Shown piece by piece: positions 1-8,706 of a DNA stretch of 21,984 nt. Each line of letters begins with the position of its first letter. Within the stretch, counting starts at the first letter, position 1. The notes under the pieces are model-generated. The model was not told where the DNA came from. It saw nothing but the letters and a program-made list of their open reading frames with translations, and searched no databases. Both the position numbers and the translations under genes were made by a program. The stretch lies in the NCBI GenBank assembly GCA_035444205.1, contig DAOMOD010000051.1, forward strand, positions 1 through 21,984, in the 5' to 3' direction. Source of the stretch: DAOMOD01 sp035444205. Lineage in GTDB: Bacteria; Pseudomonadota; Gammaproteobacteria; Xanthomonadales; BPKI01.

Positions 1-3000
1 CGGCCAGGTCGATTCGACCCCGGCGACGGTCTCGATCGACATCACCCCGGTCAACGATCCGCCGAGCTTCACCGCGGTCGATCCGCCGACCGTGCTGGAG
101 GACGCCGGAGCGCAGAGCGTGGTCGACTGGGCCACGTTTAGTGCGGGACCGCCCAACGAATCGGGGCAGGCCGTGCTCGGTTACTTCGTCAGCAACGTGT
201 CCAACCCGGCGCTGTTCGCCGCGCCGCCGCTGGTCGCCAACAACGGCACGCTCACCTTCACCGCGGCCGACGACGCCAACGGCACCTCCACCTTCGATGT
301 CTACGTGCAGGACGACGGCGGCACCGCCAACGGCGGTATCGACGTCTCGCCCACCCAGACCTTCACCATCACCGTGATCGCGGTCAACGACCCGCCGACC
401 TTCACTGCCGGCGCCGACCAGCAGGTGCTGGAGGATTCCGGTCCGCACCTGGTGGCCGGCTGGGCGACCGACATGAGCGCCGGGCCGCCCGACGAGGCCG
501 GCCAGGTGCTGACCTTCGTGGTCACGAACAACACCAATCCCGGCCTGTTCAGCGCCGGTCCCGCGGTCGACGCGACCAGCGGCGATCTCAGCTACGCACT
601 GATAGCGGACGCCTTCGGCGAGGCCGTAATCACCCTGGTGCTGATGGATGACGGCGGCACCGCCAACGGCGGCGACGACACTTCCGCCCCGCACCTGCTG
701 ACCATCACCGTGATCGGCGTCAACGACGCGCCGAGCTTCACCGCTGCGGATCCGCCAGCGGTCGCCGAAGACTCCGGTATGCAGACCGTGGTGGGCTGGG
801 CCACTTTCAGTCCCGGTCCGCCCAACGAATCCGACCAGAACGTCCTCGGCTACTTCGTCAGCAACGTATCCAACCCGGCACTGTTTGCCGCTGCGCCGGC
901 GGTTGCCAACAACGGTACGCTGACCTACACCCCGGCCGACGATGCCAACGGCATATCGACCTTCGATGTGTTCGTGCAGGACGACGGCGGCACCGACAAC
1001 GGCGGCATCGACGTGTCGCCGACCCAGACCTTCACCATCACGGTGAACGCGGTCAACGATCCGCCGACCATCGTCGCCCCGGCCACCGCGACGCTCGACG
1101 AAGACACCAGCTTCGCCTTCACCGGTGCCAGCATCATCAGCGTGGACGACGTGGATGCTGGCGAGGGCACCGGCGAGCTGCGCGTGGAACTGGCGGTCAA
1201 TCAGGGCGTGCTGACCCTGGCCACCACGGCGGGCCTCACGGTGACCGGCGACGGCACTGACGCGGTGACTGCCGAGGGCCTGATCGCCAACCTCAACGCC
1301 GCGCTCGATGGTCTGCTCTACGAGCCCGATCCCGACTACAACGGCACGGACACGCTGGCCATCCTGGTCGACGACCTCGGCAACTTCCCACCGCCGGCCG
1401 AGCAGGCCAGCGCCAGCGTCGCCATCACCGTGAACGCCATCAACGACCCGCCGGTGCTCACCGTGCCTGGCCCGCAGTTCGTCGGCGACAGCGATACACT
1501 GGAGTTCTCCGCGGCCAACGCCAACGCCATCAGTGTCGACGACGTCGATGCCGGCAGCGGCAGCCTGGTGCTCGATCTCTTCATCAGCCAGGGCGGCGGC
1601 ACGCTGAACCTGAACCTCGCCGCGCTCGGCGATCTCGACAGTCACAGCGGCGACGGCACCGATGTCGTCCAGGCCGTCGGCACCCTCACCGCACTGAACG
1701 CCGCGTTGGACGGCCTGGTGTTCACGCCGGTGCTGGGTGCCACCGAGACCGTGATCCTCGACATTGACATCGACGACCAGGGCAATACCGGCGCCGGCGG
1801 CCCGCAGACCGACTCGGCCAGCATCACCATCAGCGTCGATGCGCCGCCGGAAGTGGTGGCGACGGTTCCCGCCGCAGGCGCGGGCGAGCAGCCCACCGAC
1901 CTCACGCTCACCGTCACCTTCAGCGAACCGGTGGACGTCACCGCCGACTGGTTCGAGATCGGCTGCACGATGTCCGGCACCCGGGTGCCGGCCGATACCG
2001 TGGTCAACAGCGGCGACGACATCACCTTCACCATCGCGCCGATCAGCGCCTTCGCGTCCGGCGAGACCTGCACGCTCACCATCTTTGCCAGCGAAGTCAC
2101 CGACCAGGACACCATCGATCCGCCCGACAACATGCTGGCGGACTTCATCCTCGCTTTCAGCATGGATGCCGCCCCCGAAGTGGTCTCCACCGTGCCGGCC
2201 GACGGGGCCACCGACCAGGCCACCGACATCGCCATCGAGATCGTGTTCAGCGAGCCGGTGGCGGTGGCCGGCAACTGGTTCCAGATCGCGTGCAGCGTGT
2301 CCGGAATCCGCAACGTCGCCGACACCGCGGTGGCGACCGGCGATGACATCGCCTGGGCGGTGACCCCGGATACGCCCTTCACGCAGGCCGAGAGTTGCAC
2401 CATGACGGTGTTCGCCGCCCAGGTCACCGACCTCGACGGCATCGACCCGCCGGACAACATGGAGGCCGATCACGCCTTCGACTTCAGCTTCGACGCGGCG
2501 CCGGAAGTGACCGCCATGAGCCCGACCGTGGCCGACGGCGACCAGGCGATCGACGTCAGCATCACCATCGATTTCAGCGAGGACGTCGACATCGCCACGG
2601 GCGCCTTCGCAGTCGACTGCGGCAACGGCGCCGAGGCCATCACGGTCACGCCGCCGCTGCCGGCCAGCAATGTCGCCAGCGTCAGCATCGCGCCGTTCAC
2701 CTTCTGGCCGGACGGCGTGGTGTGCGAACTCACCGTGTTCGCCGCGCAGGTCAGCGACAGCGACGCCAACGACCCGCCCGACAACATGGAGACCGATTTC
2801 AACGGCCAGTTCCAGACCGACGCCGCGCCGGAGGTCATCAACACAGTGCCGGCCGATGCGGGAACCATCACCGCCGGCGGCACCGTCCAGGTCGGTTTCT
2901 CCGAGCCGGTCAACGCCGGTGTGAGCGCCTTCACCCTGGTCTGCGATCCAAGCGGGGCGCGCACCTTCAGCGTCTCCGGCTCCGGCACGGCCAGCCTGGT

Positions 3001-6000
3001 ACTGACGCCGGACACGACGCTGCCGGTGGGTGAGACGTGCACGGTCACGGTGATCGCCACCGAGATCGACGACGTCGACCTGATCGACCCGCCCTCGGGC
3101 ATGAATGCCGACCACGTGTTCAGCTTCGAGGTCGTGGCTGTCGCCATCCCCGACAGCTACGCGGTGACCCCGCACCTCACCCTGAACTCCACCGTCAGTG
3201 TGCTGGACAACGACCAGCCGTCCACCGTCAACGTGATCGGCTACGGCACCGGCAGCGACTGCAACCAGGTGATACCGGGCACGCCGCTCGCCACCACCCT
3301 TTCCGGCAGCGTCACCATGCAGGCCGACGGTCACTTCGTGTACGCGCCGCCGGCCGGCCAGCGCAACTCCGCCGATGGCTTCTGCTACACGATCACCGGC
3401 GGCAGCAGTGCCGCAGTCACGCTCAACATTGCCAACACCGCCTTCGTCTGGTTCTACCAGCAGGGCGCCAGCGGCAGCGGCACCCAGGCCGCGCCCTTCG
3501 GGCAGCTTCTCGGAAACGTCGGAGCCACCACTGCCGGCGACACCCTGCTGCTCGCCGACGGCGGCTACAACTGCGGGGTGACCTTGCAGAACGGCCAGCG
3601 CGTGGTCGGCGGAGCGAGCAGCGTCAACGTGCAGACCGTCTCCGGCGTGGTGCCAGTGGCCGGCAGTGCGCACAACGTCCTGTCCGGCAACAGCCCGACG
3701 CTGACCGCCGGCAACGTCGACTGCTTCGTGCTCGATCAGAACAATGTCCTGCGCGGATTCACCATCGGCAACACCGGCAGTGGCCGCGGCCTCGCCGGAA
3801 ACGCCTTCGGCACACTGACCGTGTCCGACACCGTGATCCAGGGCACCGGCCAGATCGCCAATCTGGTGAACGGTACGCTCGCGGGCAGCCTGCTGTCGGT
3901 GTCCTCGACCTCGAGCGCCGCACAGGGCATCCATTTCCAGCAGGTCGCCGGCAGTCTGGGGCTCGGCAGCACCTCGATTTCCGGCGCCACCACGCAGGGC
4001 GTCCTGGTCACCCAGTCGACCGCCAACCTGAGCTTCGGCAACACCACGGTCGCCGCCGGCACCGACGGTGTCTCGCTGCAGAACAACAGTGCGGGCGCGC
4101 GCACCTTCGGCACGCTGGCCATCAGCGGGGGTACCGGCACCGGCTTCCTTCACAGCGCCGGGGGCGGTGCCGTGGGCGTCGCGGGATCCACCTCCGTTAC
4201 CAATCCCGGCGGCGACGGCATGAGCATCCAGAACGCCAACGCGGTGCTCAACTTCGTCGGCGTCGTGGTGAACAAGAACAGCACCGCCGGGACCGGCGTC
4301 GTGCTCGCCAGCAACGGCGCCAATACGATTGACTTCGGCAGCCTGGGCGTCACCACCAGCAACGGCACCGGCGTCATTGCCACCGCCAGCGCCGGCACCA
4401 CGGTCAACTTCGGCGCGCTGTCCATCGCCAGCACCGGCAGCGGCCTGGTGACTGCCACAGGCACCTACAACGCCTCCAACGGCAGCATCGCCGCCACCGG
4501 CGGCCCGGCGATCCTCGCCAACGGCACAGCTTTCGGCATCACGCTCGCGACCGCCAGCTCCACCAACAGCAGCACCCAAGGCATCAGCCTCACCGGCACC
4601 AGCGGCACGCTGACCATGAACGGCGGCAGCCTGTCCGGTTCCACCGGCACTGCCTTCTTCGGCAGCGGCGCACTCGGCACGGTGACCTACGCCGGCAGCA
4701 TCGCCAAGACCGGCGCCGGGCGCCTCATCGACCTCGACGGCGCCGGCGCGGCCACCCTCACCCTGTCCGGCAACCTGAGCTGCACCGGCACCTGCGGTAC
4801 CGGCGCCGGCAATGCCGGCATTCGCGTCAACGCCCGCAACGCCGGCACCTACACGTTCAGCGGCGCCACCAAGACGCTGAACAGCAGCGGTGCCAATCCC
4901 GGCGTCAACCTCACCGGCAACACCGGCGCCACCGTCCACTTCACCGGTGGCGGGCTGGCGGTCACCACGGCCGGCGGCACCGCGTTCAACGCCAGCGGTG
5001 GCGGCACGGTCACGGTGCAGGGTGCAGCCAACACCCTGAACGCAGGCAACGGCACCGCGCTCAACGTCGTCAACACCAACTTCGGTGCCGCCGGACTCAC
5101 CTTCCAGAGCATCGCCTCCAGCGGCGGATCGGCCACCGGCGTCGTGCTGCAGAACACCGGCGCCACCGGCAGCTTGACCGTGACCGGCACCGGCACCGCC
5201 GGCAGCGGCGGCACCATCGCCAGCAAGACCGGCGCCAACCTCAGCACCACCACCGGCATCGGCGTGTACCTGGAGAACACCGGCAACGTGTCGCTGAGCC
5301 GGATGCAGTTGAACGACTTCAGCAACTACGCCATCCGCGGTATCAACGTGGTCGGCTTCACCCTCACCAACAGCGTAGTGAGCGGCAGCAACGGCAACAG
5401 CGCAGCCGACGACGAAGGCAGCGTTCGCTTCGACAACCTCACCGGCGCGGCGACCATCTCGAACAGCAGCATCAGCGGCGGTTACGAGGACAACTTCAAC
5501 CTGCTGAACACCAGCGGCACGCTGAACCCCATCCTGTTCGACAACGTCAACTTCGGCAGCAACAACGCCACCGACGGCAACGACAGCCTGTTCATCGGCG
5601 CCTACGGGACCTCGAATGTCAACGTCACCGTGCAGAACAGCCAGTTCACCGCGGCGCGCGGCGACCTGTTCCAGATGAGCGTGCCGGGCAGTGGCAGCGC
5701 CGACCTGATCTTCACCGGCAACACGCTTTCCAACAACCATCCGGGCATCGCCACCGGCGGCGGCGGCGTCACCATCAGCAGCGAGAACGAAAGCACGTTC
5801 ACCCTGGCCATCGACAACAACAGCTTCCGCGACTCGATCGGCCACGCCGTCCTGATCGTCAAGGGCATCGGGACGGGCAGCCTCAGCGGCAGCATCACCA
5901 ACAACACCATCGGCGTAGCCGCCACCGCCAATTCCGGCTCGCTGGAGGGCGACGGGCTCAAGGTGCATGACTCCGGCGGAAACATGACGGTGCTGATCGG

Positions 6001-6442
6001 CAACAACCAGGTGCGTCAGTACAACAATCAGGGCATCCACGCCCAGGCCGGCGCCGGCCTGGCACAGGGCGGCAACTTCCATGTCACCGTCACCGGCAAT
6101 ACCGTCGCCAATCCGGGCAACAATCCAGCCGTTCCCAACATCTTCCAGGGCGTGCACCTGAATAACGGCGTGACGCCCGGCGACAGCTTCCAGACCTGCA
6201 TGCACATCGGCGCCAACACCATCACCAACTCCGGGCGCAACGGCGGCACCGATTTCCGGGTGCGTCAGCGTCAGGCCACTACCGTGCGGCTGCCCGGTTA
6301 CGGCGGTGCCGCCGGCGACCTCCCCGCCGTGATTGCCTTCATCCAGGCCAACCTGGTGACCGCTGCGACCGGCAGTGCCGCAGCGGATTTCCCGGGGACC
6401 GGCGGCGGCTTCGTCGGCGGTGCCGCCTGCACATTGCCGTAG
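1..6442 (+). CDS. Giant cadherin-like / Ig-like / beta-helix repeat protein, 5'-truncated by window edge
   Basis: The frame is open from the first bases, so the true start lies upstream; a GTG at 92 is internal to a repeat. Over 2,140 residues are visible. Domain order: three cadherin-like repeats of 111-112 residues, with starts near 92, 425 and 761 and each ending in a VNDPP/VNDAP linker; two longer related repeats (about 1070-1837) with DDVDAG motifs; four Ig-like (Big_5-type) repeats at exactly 109-residue spacing (1838, 2165, 2492, 2819), each with two cysteines and a DxDxxDPP motif; one cadherin-like domain (about 3146-3440); then about 1,000 residues of Gly/Thr/Ser/Asn-rich right-handed beta-helix to the stop. 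The composition and paired cysteines suggest an exported, calcium-stabilised surface or extracellular protein. No PEP-CTERM, sortase signal or beta-barrel is visible at the C terminus (ends GGAACTLP), so the export route is unknown. It leads directly into the collar genes 41 bp downstream. A role in adhesion or biofilm is inference. Confidence 0.9.
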   Translation, partial: GQVDSTPATVSIDITPVNDPPSFTAVDPPTVLEDAGAQSVVDWATFSAGPPNESGQAVLGYFVSNVSNPALFAAPPLVANNGTLTFTAADDANGTSTFDVYVQDDGGTANGGIDVSPTQTFTITVIAVNDPPTFTAGADQQVLEDSGPHLVAGWATDMSAGPPDEAGQVLTFVVTNNTNPGLFSAGPAVDATSGDLSYALIADAFGEAVITLVLMDDGGTANGGDDTSAPHLLTITVIGVNDAPSFTAADPPAVAEDSGMQTVVGWATFSPGPPNESDQNVLGYFVSNVSNPALFAAAPAVANNGTLTYTPADDANGISTFDVFVQDDGGTDNGGIDVSPTQTFTITVNAVNDPPTIVAPATATLDEDTSFAFTGASIISVDDVDAGEGTGELRVELAVNQGVLTLATTAGLTVTGDGTDAVTAEGLIANLNAALDGLLYEPDPDYNGTDTLAILVDDLGNFPPPAEQASASVAITVNAINDPPVLTVPGPQFVGDSDTLEFSAANANAISVDDVDAGSGSLVLDLFISQGGGTLNLNLAALGDLDSHSGDGTDVVQAVGTLTALNAALDGLVFTPVLGATETVILDIDIDDQGNTGAGGPQTDSASITISVDAPPEVVATVPAAGAGEQPTDLTLTVTFSEPVDVTADWFEIGCTMSGTRVPADTVVNSGDDITFTIAPISAFASGETCTLTIFASEVTDQDTIDPPDNMLADFILAFSMDAAPEVVSTVPADGATDQATDIAIEIVFSEPVAVAGNWFQIACSVSGIRNVADTAVATGDDIAWAVTPDTPFTQAESCTMTVFAAQVTDLDGIDPPDNMEADHAFDFSFDAAPEVTAMSPTVADGDQAIDVSITIDFSEDVDIATGAFAVDCGNGAEAITVTPPLPASNVASVSIAPFTFWPDGVVCELTVFAAQVSDSDANDPPDNMETDFNGQFQTDAAPEVINTVPADAGTITAGGTVQVGFSEPVNAGVSAFTLVCDPSGARTFSVSGSGTASLVLTPDTTLPVGETCTVTVIATEIDDVDLIDPPSGMNADHVFSFEVVAVAIPDSYAVTPHLTLNSTVSVLDNDQPSTVNVIGYGTGSDCNQVIPGTPLATTLSGSVTMQADGHFVYAPPAGQRNSADGFCYTITGGSSAAVTLNIANTAFVWFYQQGASGSGTQAAPFGQLLGNVGATTAGDTLLLADGGYNCGVTLQNGQRVVGGASSVNVQTVSGVVPVAGSAHNVLSGNSPTLTAGNVDCFVLDQNNVLRGFTIGNTGSGRGLAGNAFGTLTVSDTVIQGTGQIANLVNGTLAGSLLSVSSTSSAAQGIHFQQVAGSLGLGSTSISGATTQGVLVTQSTANLSFGNTTVAAGTDGVSLQNNSAGARTFGTLAISGGTGTGFLHSAGGGAVGVAGSTSVTNPGGDGMSIQNANAVLNFVGVVVNKNSTAGTGVVLASNGANTIDFGSLGVTTSNGTGVIATASAGTTVNFGALSIASTGSGLVTATGTYNASNGSIAATGGPAILANGTAFGITLATASSTNSSTQGISLTGTSGTLTMNGGSLSGSTGTAFFGSGALGTVTYAGSIAKTGAGRLIDLDGAGAATLTLSGNLSCTGTCGTGAGNAGIRVNARNAGTYTFSGATKTLNSSGANPGVNLTGNTGATVHFTGGGLAVTTAGGTAFNASGGGTVTVQGAANTLNAGNGTALNVVNTNFGAAGLTFQSIASSGGSATGVVLQNTGATGSLTVTGTGTAGSGGTIASKTGANLSTTTGIGVYLENTGNVSLSRMQLNDFSNYAIRGINVVGFTLTNSVVSGSNGNSAADDEGSVRFDNLTGAATISNSSISGGYEDNFNLLNTSGTLNPILFDNVNFGSNNATDGNDSLFIGAYGTSNVNVTVQNSQFTAARGDLFQMSVPGSGSADLIFTGNTLSNNHPGIATGGGGVTISSENESTFTLAIDNNSFRDSIGHAVLIVKGIGTGSLSGSITNNTIGVAATANSGSLEGDGLKVHDSGGNMTVLIGNNQVRQYNNQGIHAQAGAGLAQGGNFHVTVTGNTVANPGNNPAVPNIFQGVHLNNGVTPGDSFQTCMHIGANTITNSGRNGGTDFRVRQRQATTVRLPGYGGAAGDLPAVIAFIQANLVTAATGSAAADFPGTGGGFVGGAACTLP
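92..1057 (+). repeat. Cadherin-like repeat array with a near-duplicate first and third unit
   Basis: The units starting at 92 and 761 (669 bp apart) are nearly identical in protein: both contain GPPNES, VLGYFVSNVSNPALFAA, NNGTLT, ADDANG, VQDDGGT and NGGIDVSPTQTFTITV. The middle unit at 425 keeps only the skeleton (EDSG, DDGGTANGG, LTITV). This points to duplication of a two-unit block or to gene conversion between units 1 and 3. Confidence 0.75.
1838..3145 (+). repeat. Four exact 109-codon Ig-like repeats inside the giant protein
   Basis: Each unit begins with D-A-(A/P)-PEV and the unit starts fall at 1838, 2165, 2492 and 2819, exactly 327 bp apart. Every unit has a SEPV- or SEDV-type strand, a first cysteine (GCTMSG, ACSVSG, DCGNG, VCDPSG), a second cysteine (ETCTL, ESCTM, VVCEL, ETCTV) and a closing D-x-D-x-x-DPP-x-x-M motif. 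The pattern fits a bacterial Ig-like fold with one disulphide per domain and an acidic inter-domain linker that may bind calcium. Confidence 0.8.
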
Positions 6443-6483
6443 ATCCGCGTACCAGTCTCCCACGCAAGCAAGGAGGTAACACC

Positions 6484-6984
6484 ATGGCCGAGCCTTTCCT
6501 TTCCGAGATCCGCCTGATGAGCTTCGTCTTCGCGCCGAAGGGCTGGGCGCTGTGCAATGGGCAAACGCTGCCGATCAACCAGAACCAGGCGCTGTTCTCC
6601 CTGCTCGGCACCACCTACGGAGGAAACGGACAGACCAACTTCGCCCTGCCCGACCTGCGCGGCCGCACCCCGATCCACGTCGGCAGCGGGCATTCGCTGG
6701 GCCAGAGTGGCGGTGAGCAGGCGCATACCCTGTCGGTCGCCGAGTTGCCGACGCATGTTCACGCGGTCAACGCCTCTTCGGCCGCCAGCGGGGGTAGTGC
6801 GGCGCCGACCGGGCGTTACCTCGGCGGCGGCAACAACGTGTACCACGCACCGGCGAGCCTGACCGCGATGAATCCCGCCAGCGTCGGCAACGCCGGTGGC
6901 AGCCAGGCGCATCTCAACATGCAGCCGTTCCTGACCATCAACTTCTGCATCGCCCTGCAGGGCATTTTCCCCAGCCCGAACTAG
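6484..6984 (+). CDS. Phage tail collar domain (MdpB-type) protein 1
   Basis: This 166-residue protein carries a phage tail collar domain in its N-terminal half: EIRLMSF, then APKGWALCNGQ, then TTYGGNGQTNFALPDLRGR. That is the core signature of bacterial MdpB (microcystin-dependent protein) relatives. The C terminus ends in MQPFLTINFCIALQGIFP, the usual family ending. There is no signal peptide or membrane segment. The start is fixed by a strong AGGAGGT at 6471-6477, six bases before the ATG. It lies 41 bp after the giant repeat protein and 12 bp before a second collar gene. In phages this fold sits at tail-fibre bases or tips; the role of chromosomal copies without a phage is not established. 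No sheath, tube, baseplate or tape-measure gene is nearby. Confidence 0.92.
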   Translation: MAEPFLSEIRLMSFVFAPKGWALCNGQTLPINQNQALFSLLGTTYGGNGQTNFALPDLRGRTPIHVGSGHSLGQSGGEQAHTLSVAELPTHVHAVNASSAASGGSAAPTGRYLGGGNNVYHAPASLTAMNPASVGNAGGSQAHLNMQPFLTINFCIALQGIFPSPN

Positions 6985-6996
6985 GAGGACACGATC

Positions 6997-7500
6997 ATGG
7001 CGCAACCCTATGTGGGCGAGATCCGCATGTTCGGCGGCAACTTCGCGCCGGCAGGATGGATGTTCTGCAACGGGCAACTGTTGCCCATTTCCCAGAACGA
7101 GGTGCTGTTCCAGTTGATCGGCACCACCTATGGCGGCGACGGCCAGACCACGTTTGCGCTGCCCGACCTGCGCGGGCGCATTCCCATCCACCAGGGCAAC
7201 GGCTTCATCCTCGCCGAGACCGGCGGTGCCGAGCAGGTCACCTTGACCGTGGGGCAGATCCCCGCCCATGCGCATGCACTGATGGGCGTGGCAACCCAGG
7301 GAAACCAGATCAATCCGTCCGGCAATCTTCCGGCAAACTCGAACAATGTCGTGCCCTATCTCAACGGCTCGCCGGAAGGGTCGATGAACGCGGCAGCCGT
7401 CGCCCAGGTCGGCGGCAGTCAACCGCATTCGAACGTTCAGCCCTTCCTGTGCGTCAGTTTCATCATCTCGCTGTTCGGGATTTTCCCGTCGCAGAACTGA
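6997..7500 (+). CDS. Phage tail collar domain (MdpB-type) protein 2
   Basis: This 167-residue paralogue of the gene before it shows the same order of motifs: GEIRMFGGNFAPAGWMFCNG, then TTYGGDGQTTFALPDLRGR, then a glycine/asparagine-rich middle and a VQPFLCVSFIISLFGIFP ending. The ending departs from the NFCIALQG of its neighbours, so it is the most divergent of the three at the C terminus. AGGAGG at 6983-6988 overlaps the stop codon of gene 1 and sits eight bases before the ATG. The 12-bp gap indicates co-transcription. No export signal is visible. The three paralogues may form a hetero-oligomer, as phage collar and fibre proteins often trimerise, but that is inference. Confidence 0.92.
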   Translation: MAQPYVGEIRMFGGNFAPAGWMFCNGQLLPISQNEVLFQLIGTTYGGDGQTTFALPDLRGRIPIHQGNGFILAETGGAEQVTLTVGQIPAHAHALMGVATQGNQINPSGNLPANSNNVVPYLNGSPEGSMNAAAVAQVGGSQPHSNVQPFLCVSFIISLFGIFPSQN

Positions 7501-7510
7501 GGATCATGTC

Positions 7511-8032
7511 ATGGCCGACCCATTTGTAGCAGAGATCCGCATCTTCCCCTTCAACTTCGCGCCCAGGGGTTGGGCCTTCTGCGACGGTCAATTGATGCCG
7601 CTGTCGCAGAACACCGCCCTGTTCTCCCTGCTGGGAACCACCTACGGAGGCAACGGCAAGAGCAACTTCGCGCTGCCCGACCTGCAGGGACGCGCCGCCA
7701 TGCAGTTCGGACAGGGGCCCGGACTGTCCCTGCGCGATCTGGGAGAGATCGGCGGCAGCGAGACGGTGACCCTCATGGAGAGCGAGATGCCGGGGCACCG
7801 GCACTTGCTGGAGGTGGCGACCCAGGACAATGCCGACGTGAGCATCGTCTCCTCCACCGCGGTGTTCGCACCGTCCACCGGCGGCACCCTGTACCAGGAC
7901 TCTGCCAATGTGACGCTTGCGGACCAGGCATTCAGCGCGATCGGAGGCGATCAGCCGCACAACAACATGCAGCCCTATCTCACGCTCAACTTCTGCATCG
8001 CCCTGCAGGGCGTGTTCCCGCCACGACCCTGA
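7511..8032 (+). CDS. Phage tail collar domain (MdpB-type) protein 3
   Basis: This is the third tandem collar-domain protein, 173 residues. Motifs are AEIRIFPFNFAPRGWAFCDGQ, TTYGGNGKSNFALPDLQGR and MQPYLTLNFCIALQGVFP at the C terminus, so its ending matches gene 1 better than gene 2. GAGGA at 7499-7503 overlaps the stop of gene 2 and lies seven bases before the chosen ATG; an ATG at 7506 is out of frame. The 10-bp spacing upstream and 14-bp spacing downstream place it in the same transcription unit as the next, Tat-exported protein. The middle region after residue 75 is the most variable part across the three paralogues, which suggests it sets binding specificity (inference). Confidence 0.92.
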   Translation: MADPFVAEIRIFPFNFAPRGWAFCDGQLMPLSQNTALFSLLGTTYGGNGKSNFALPDLQGRAAMQFGQGPGLSLRDLGEIGGSETVTLMESEMPGHRHLLEVATQDNADVSIVSSTAVFAPSTGGTLYQDSANVTLADQAFSAIGGDQPHNNMQPYLTLNFCIALQGVFPPRP

Positions 8033-8046
8033 GCAGGAGCCCCACC

Positions 8047-8706
8047 ATGGACCGTCGTCACTTTCTGTTCGGCAGCGCCACCGCTTGCGCGCTGGCGCTG
8101 TGCGGGTTTCCCATGGCGTCTGCGCGTGCCGCGCAGGCGCTGCCTTCGCGCGTGCGGCTGTTCCGGCTCGACCAGGATACGGGGCGCTACCTGTGGCATC
8201 GTGCCGCACCCTCGGTGGGTGCCGGCGAGGCACCGTTGCGACTGCGCATCGACGGAATGCAGGCGGCCGCGCACGGCGGCGTGGAGGAGCTGCGCGTGGG
8301 CGCCCTGTACGCGCATGGCGGCGAGCCCTGGCGGTTCGAGGCCTGGCACTACCGTCGCGGCGACGTTCTTGGCAGCAGCCGCGCCAGCGGATTCCTGCTG
8401 CCGCGTGGCGGCCTGCTCGGGCTGGCGTTCGACTGGCGGGAGGGCGGATCCGACTGGGACAGCGAGCGGTTGACCCTGGGACCTGGAGCTGCGTTGGTGC
8501 CGGGACAGTACCTTCTGGCCCTGGCCGCCGTCGGGGGACTCGCCGGGCTGCCTTACAGTGGCGATCCGCGCTGCCCGTTGCCTGGTGCCACGAACTTCGA
8601 CGCGCTCGTTTTCGTCGTCGAACCGCTGGTGCTGGAAGCCGAGGAACCGCAGCGCGCGGACCTCGCTTGCATACGTCAGGCGACCGACGACGTCGATACT
8701 GTGTGA
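8047..8706 (+). CDS. Tat-signal exported protein of unknown family
   Basis: This 219-residue protein is not one I recognise. The N terminus has a twin-arginine motif (RRHFLF, residues 3-8), a hydrophobic stretch and an ASARA cleavage site after about residue 28, so a Tat-exported protein is predicted. The mature part is mostly beta-type sequence with GAGEAPLRLRIDG, EPWRFEAWHYRRG and SGFLLPRGG stretches and two late cysteines (PRCPLPG and LACIRQ). No catalytic motif is apparent. The start is chosen for AGGAG at 8035-8039, seven bases upstream; the reading frame stays open further upstream inside collar gene 3, but that extension would bury the signal peptide. The 14-bp gap to collar gene 3 makes it the last gene of the cluster. 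Tat export suggests it folds, or binds a cofactor, before export. Confidence 0.82.
   Translation: MDRRHFLFGSATACALALCGFPMASARAAQALPSRVRLFRLDQDTGRYLWHRAAPSVGAGEAPLRLRIDGMQAAAHGGVEELRVGALYAHGGEPWRFEAWHYRRGDVLGSSRASGFLLPRGGLLGLAFDWREGGSDWDSERLTLGPGAALVPGQYLLALAAVGGLAGLPYSGDPRCPLPGATNFDALVFVVEPLVLEAEEPQRADLACIRQATDDVDTV

Noticed and set aside
1642..3147. Long minus-strand and alternate-frame open frames opposite the giant repeat protein
   Set aside because: They are arginine- or serine-rich shadow frames caused by high GC and repeat structure; the + frame 2 protein has clear domain repeats throughout.
6484..8032. Prophage or tailocin remnant
   Set aside because: Only collar-domain proteins are present; no sheath, tube, baseplate, holin, lysin, integrase or attachment site is seen.
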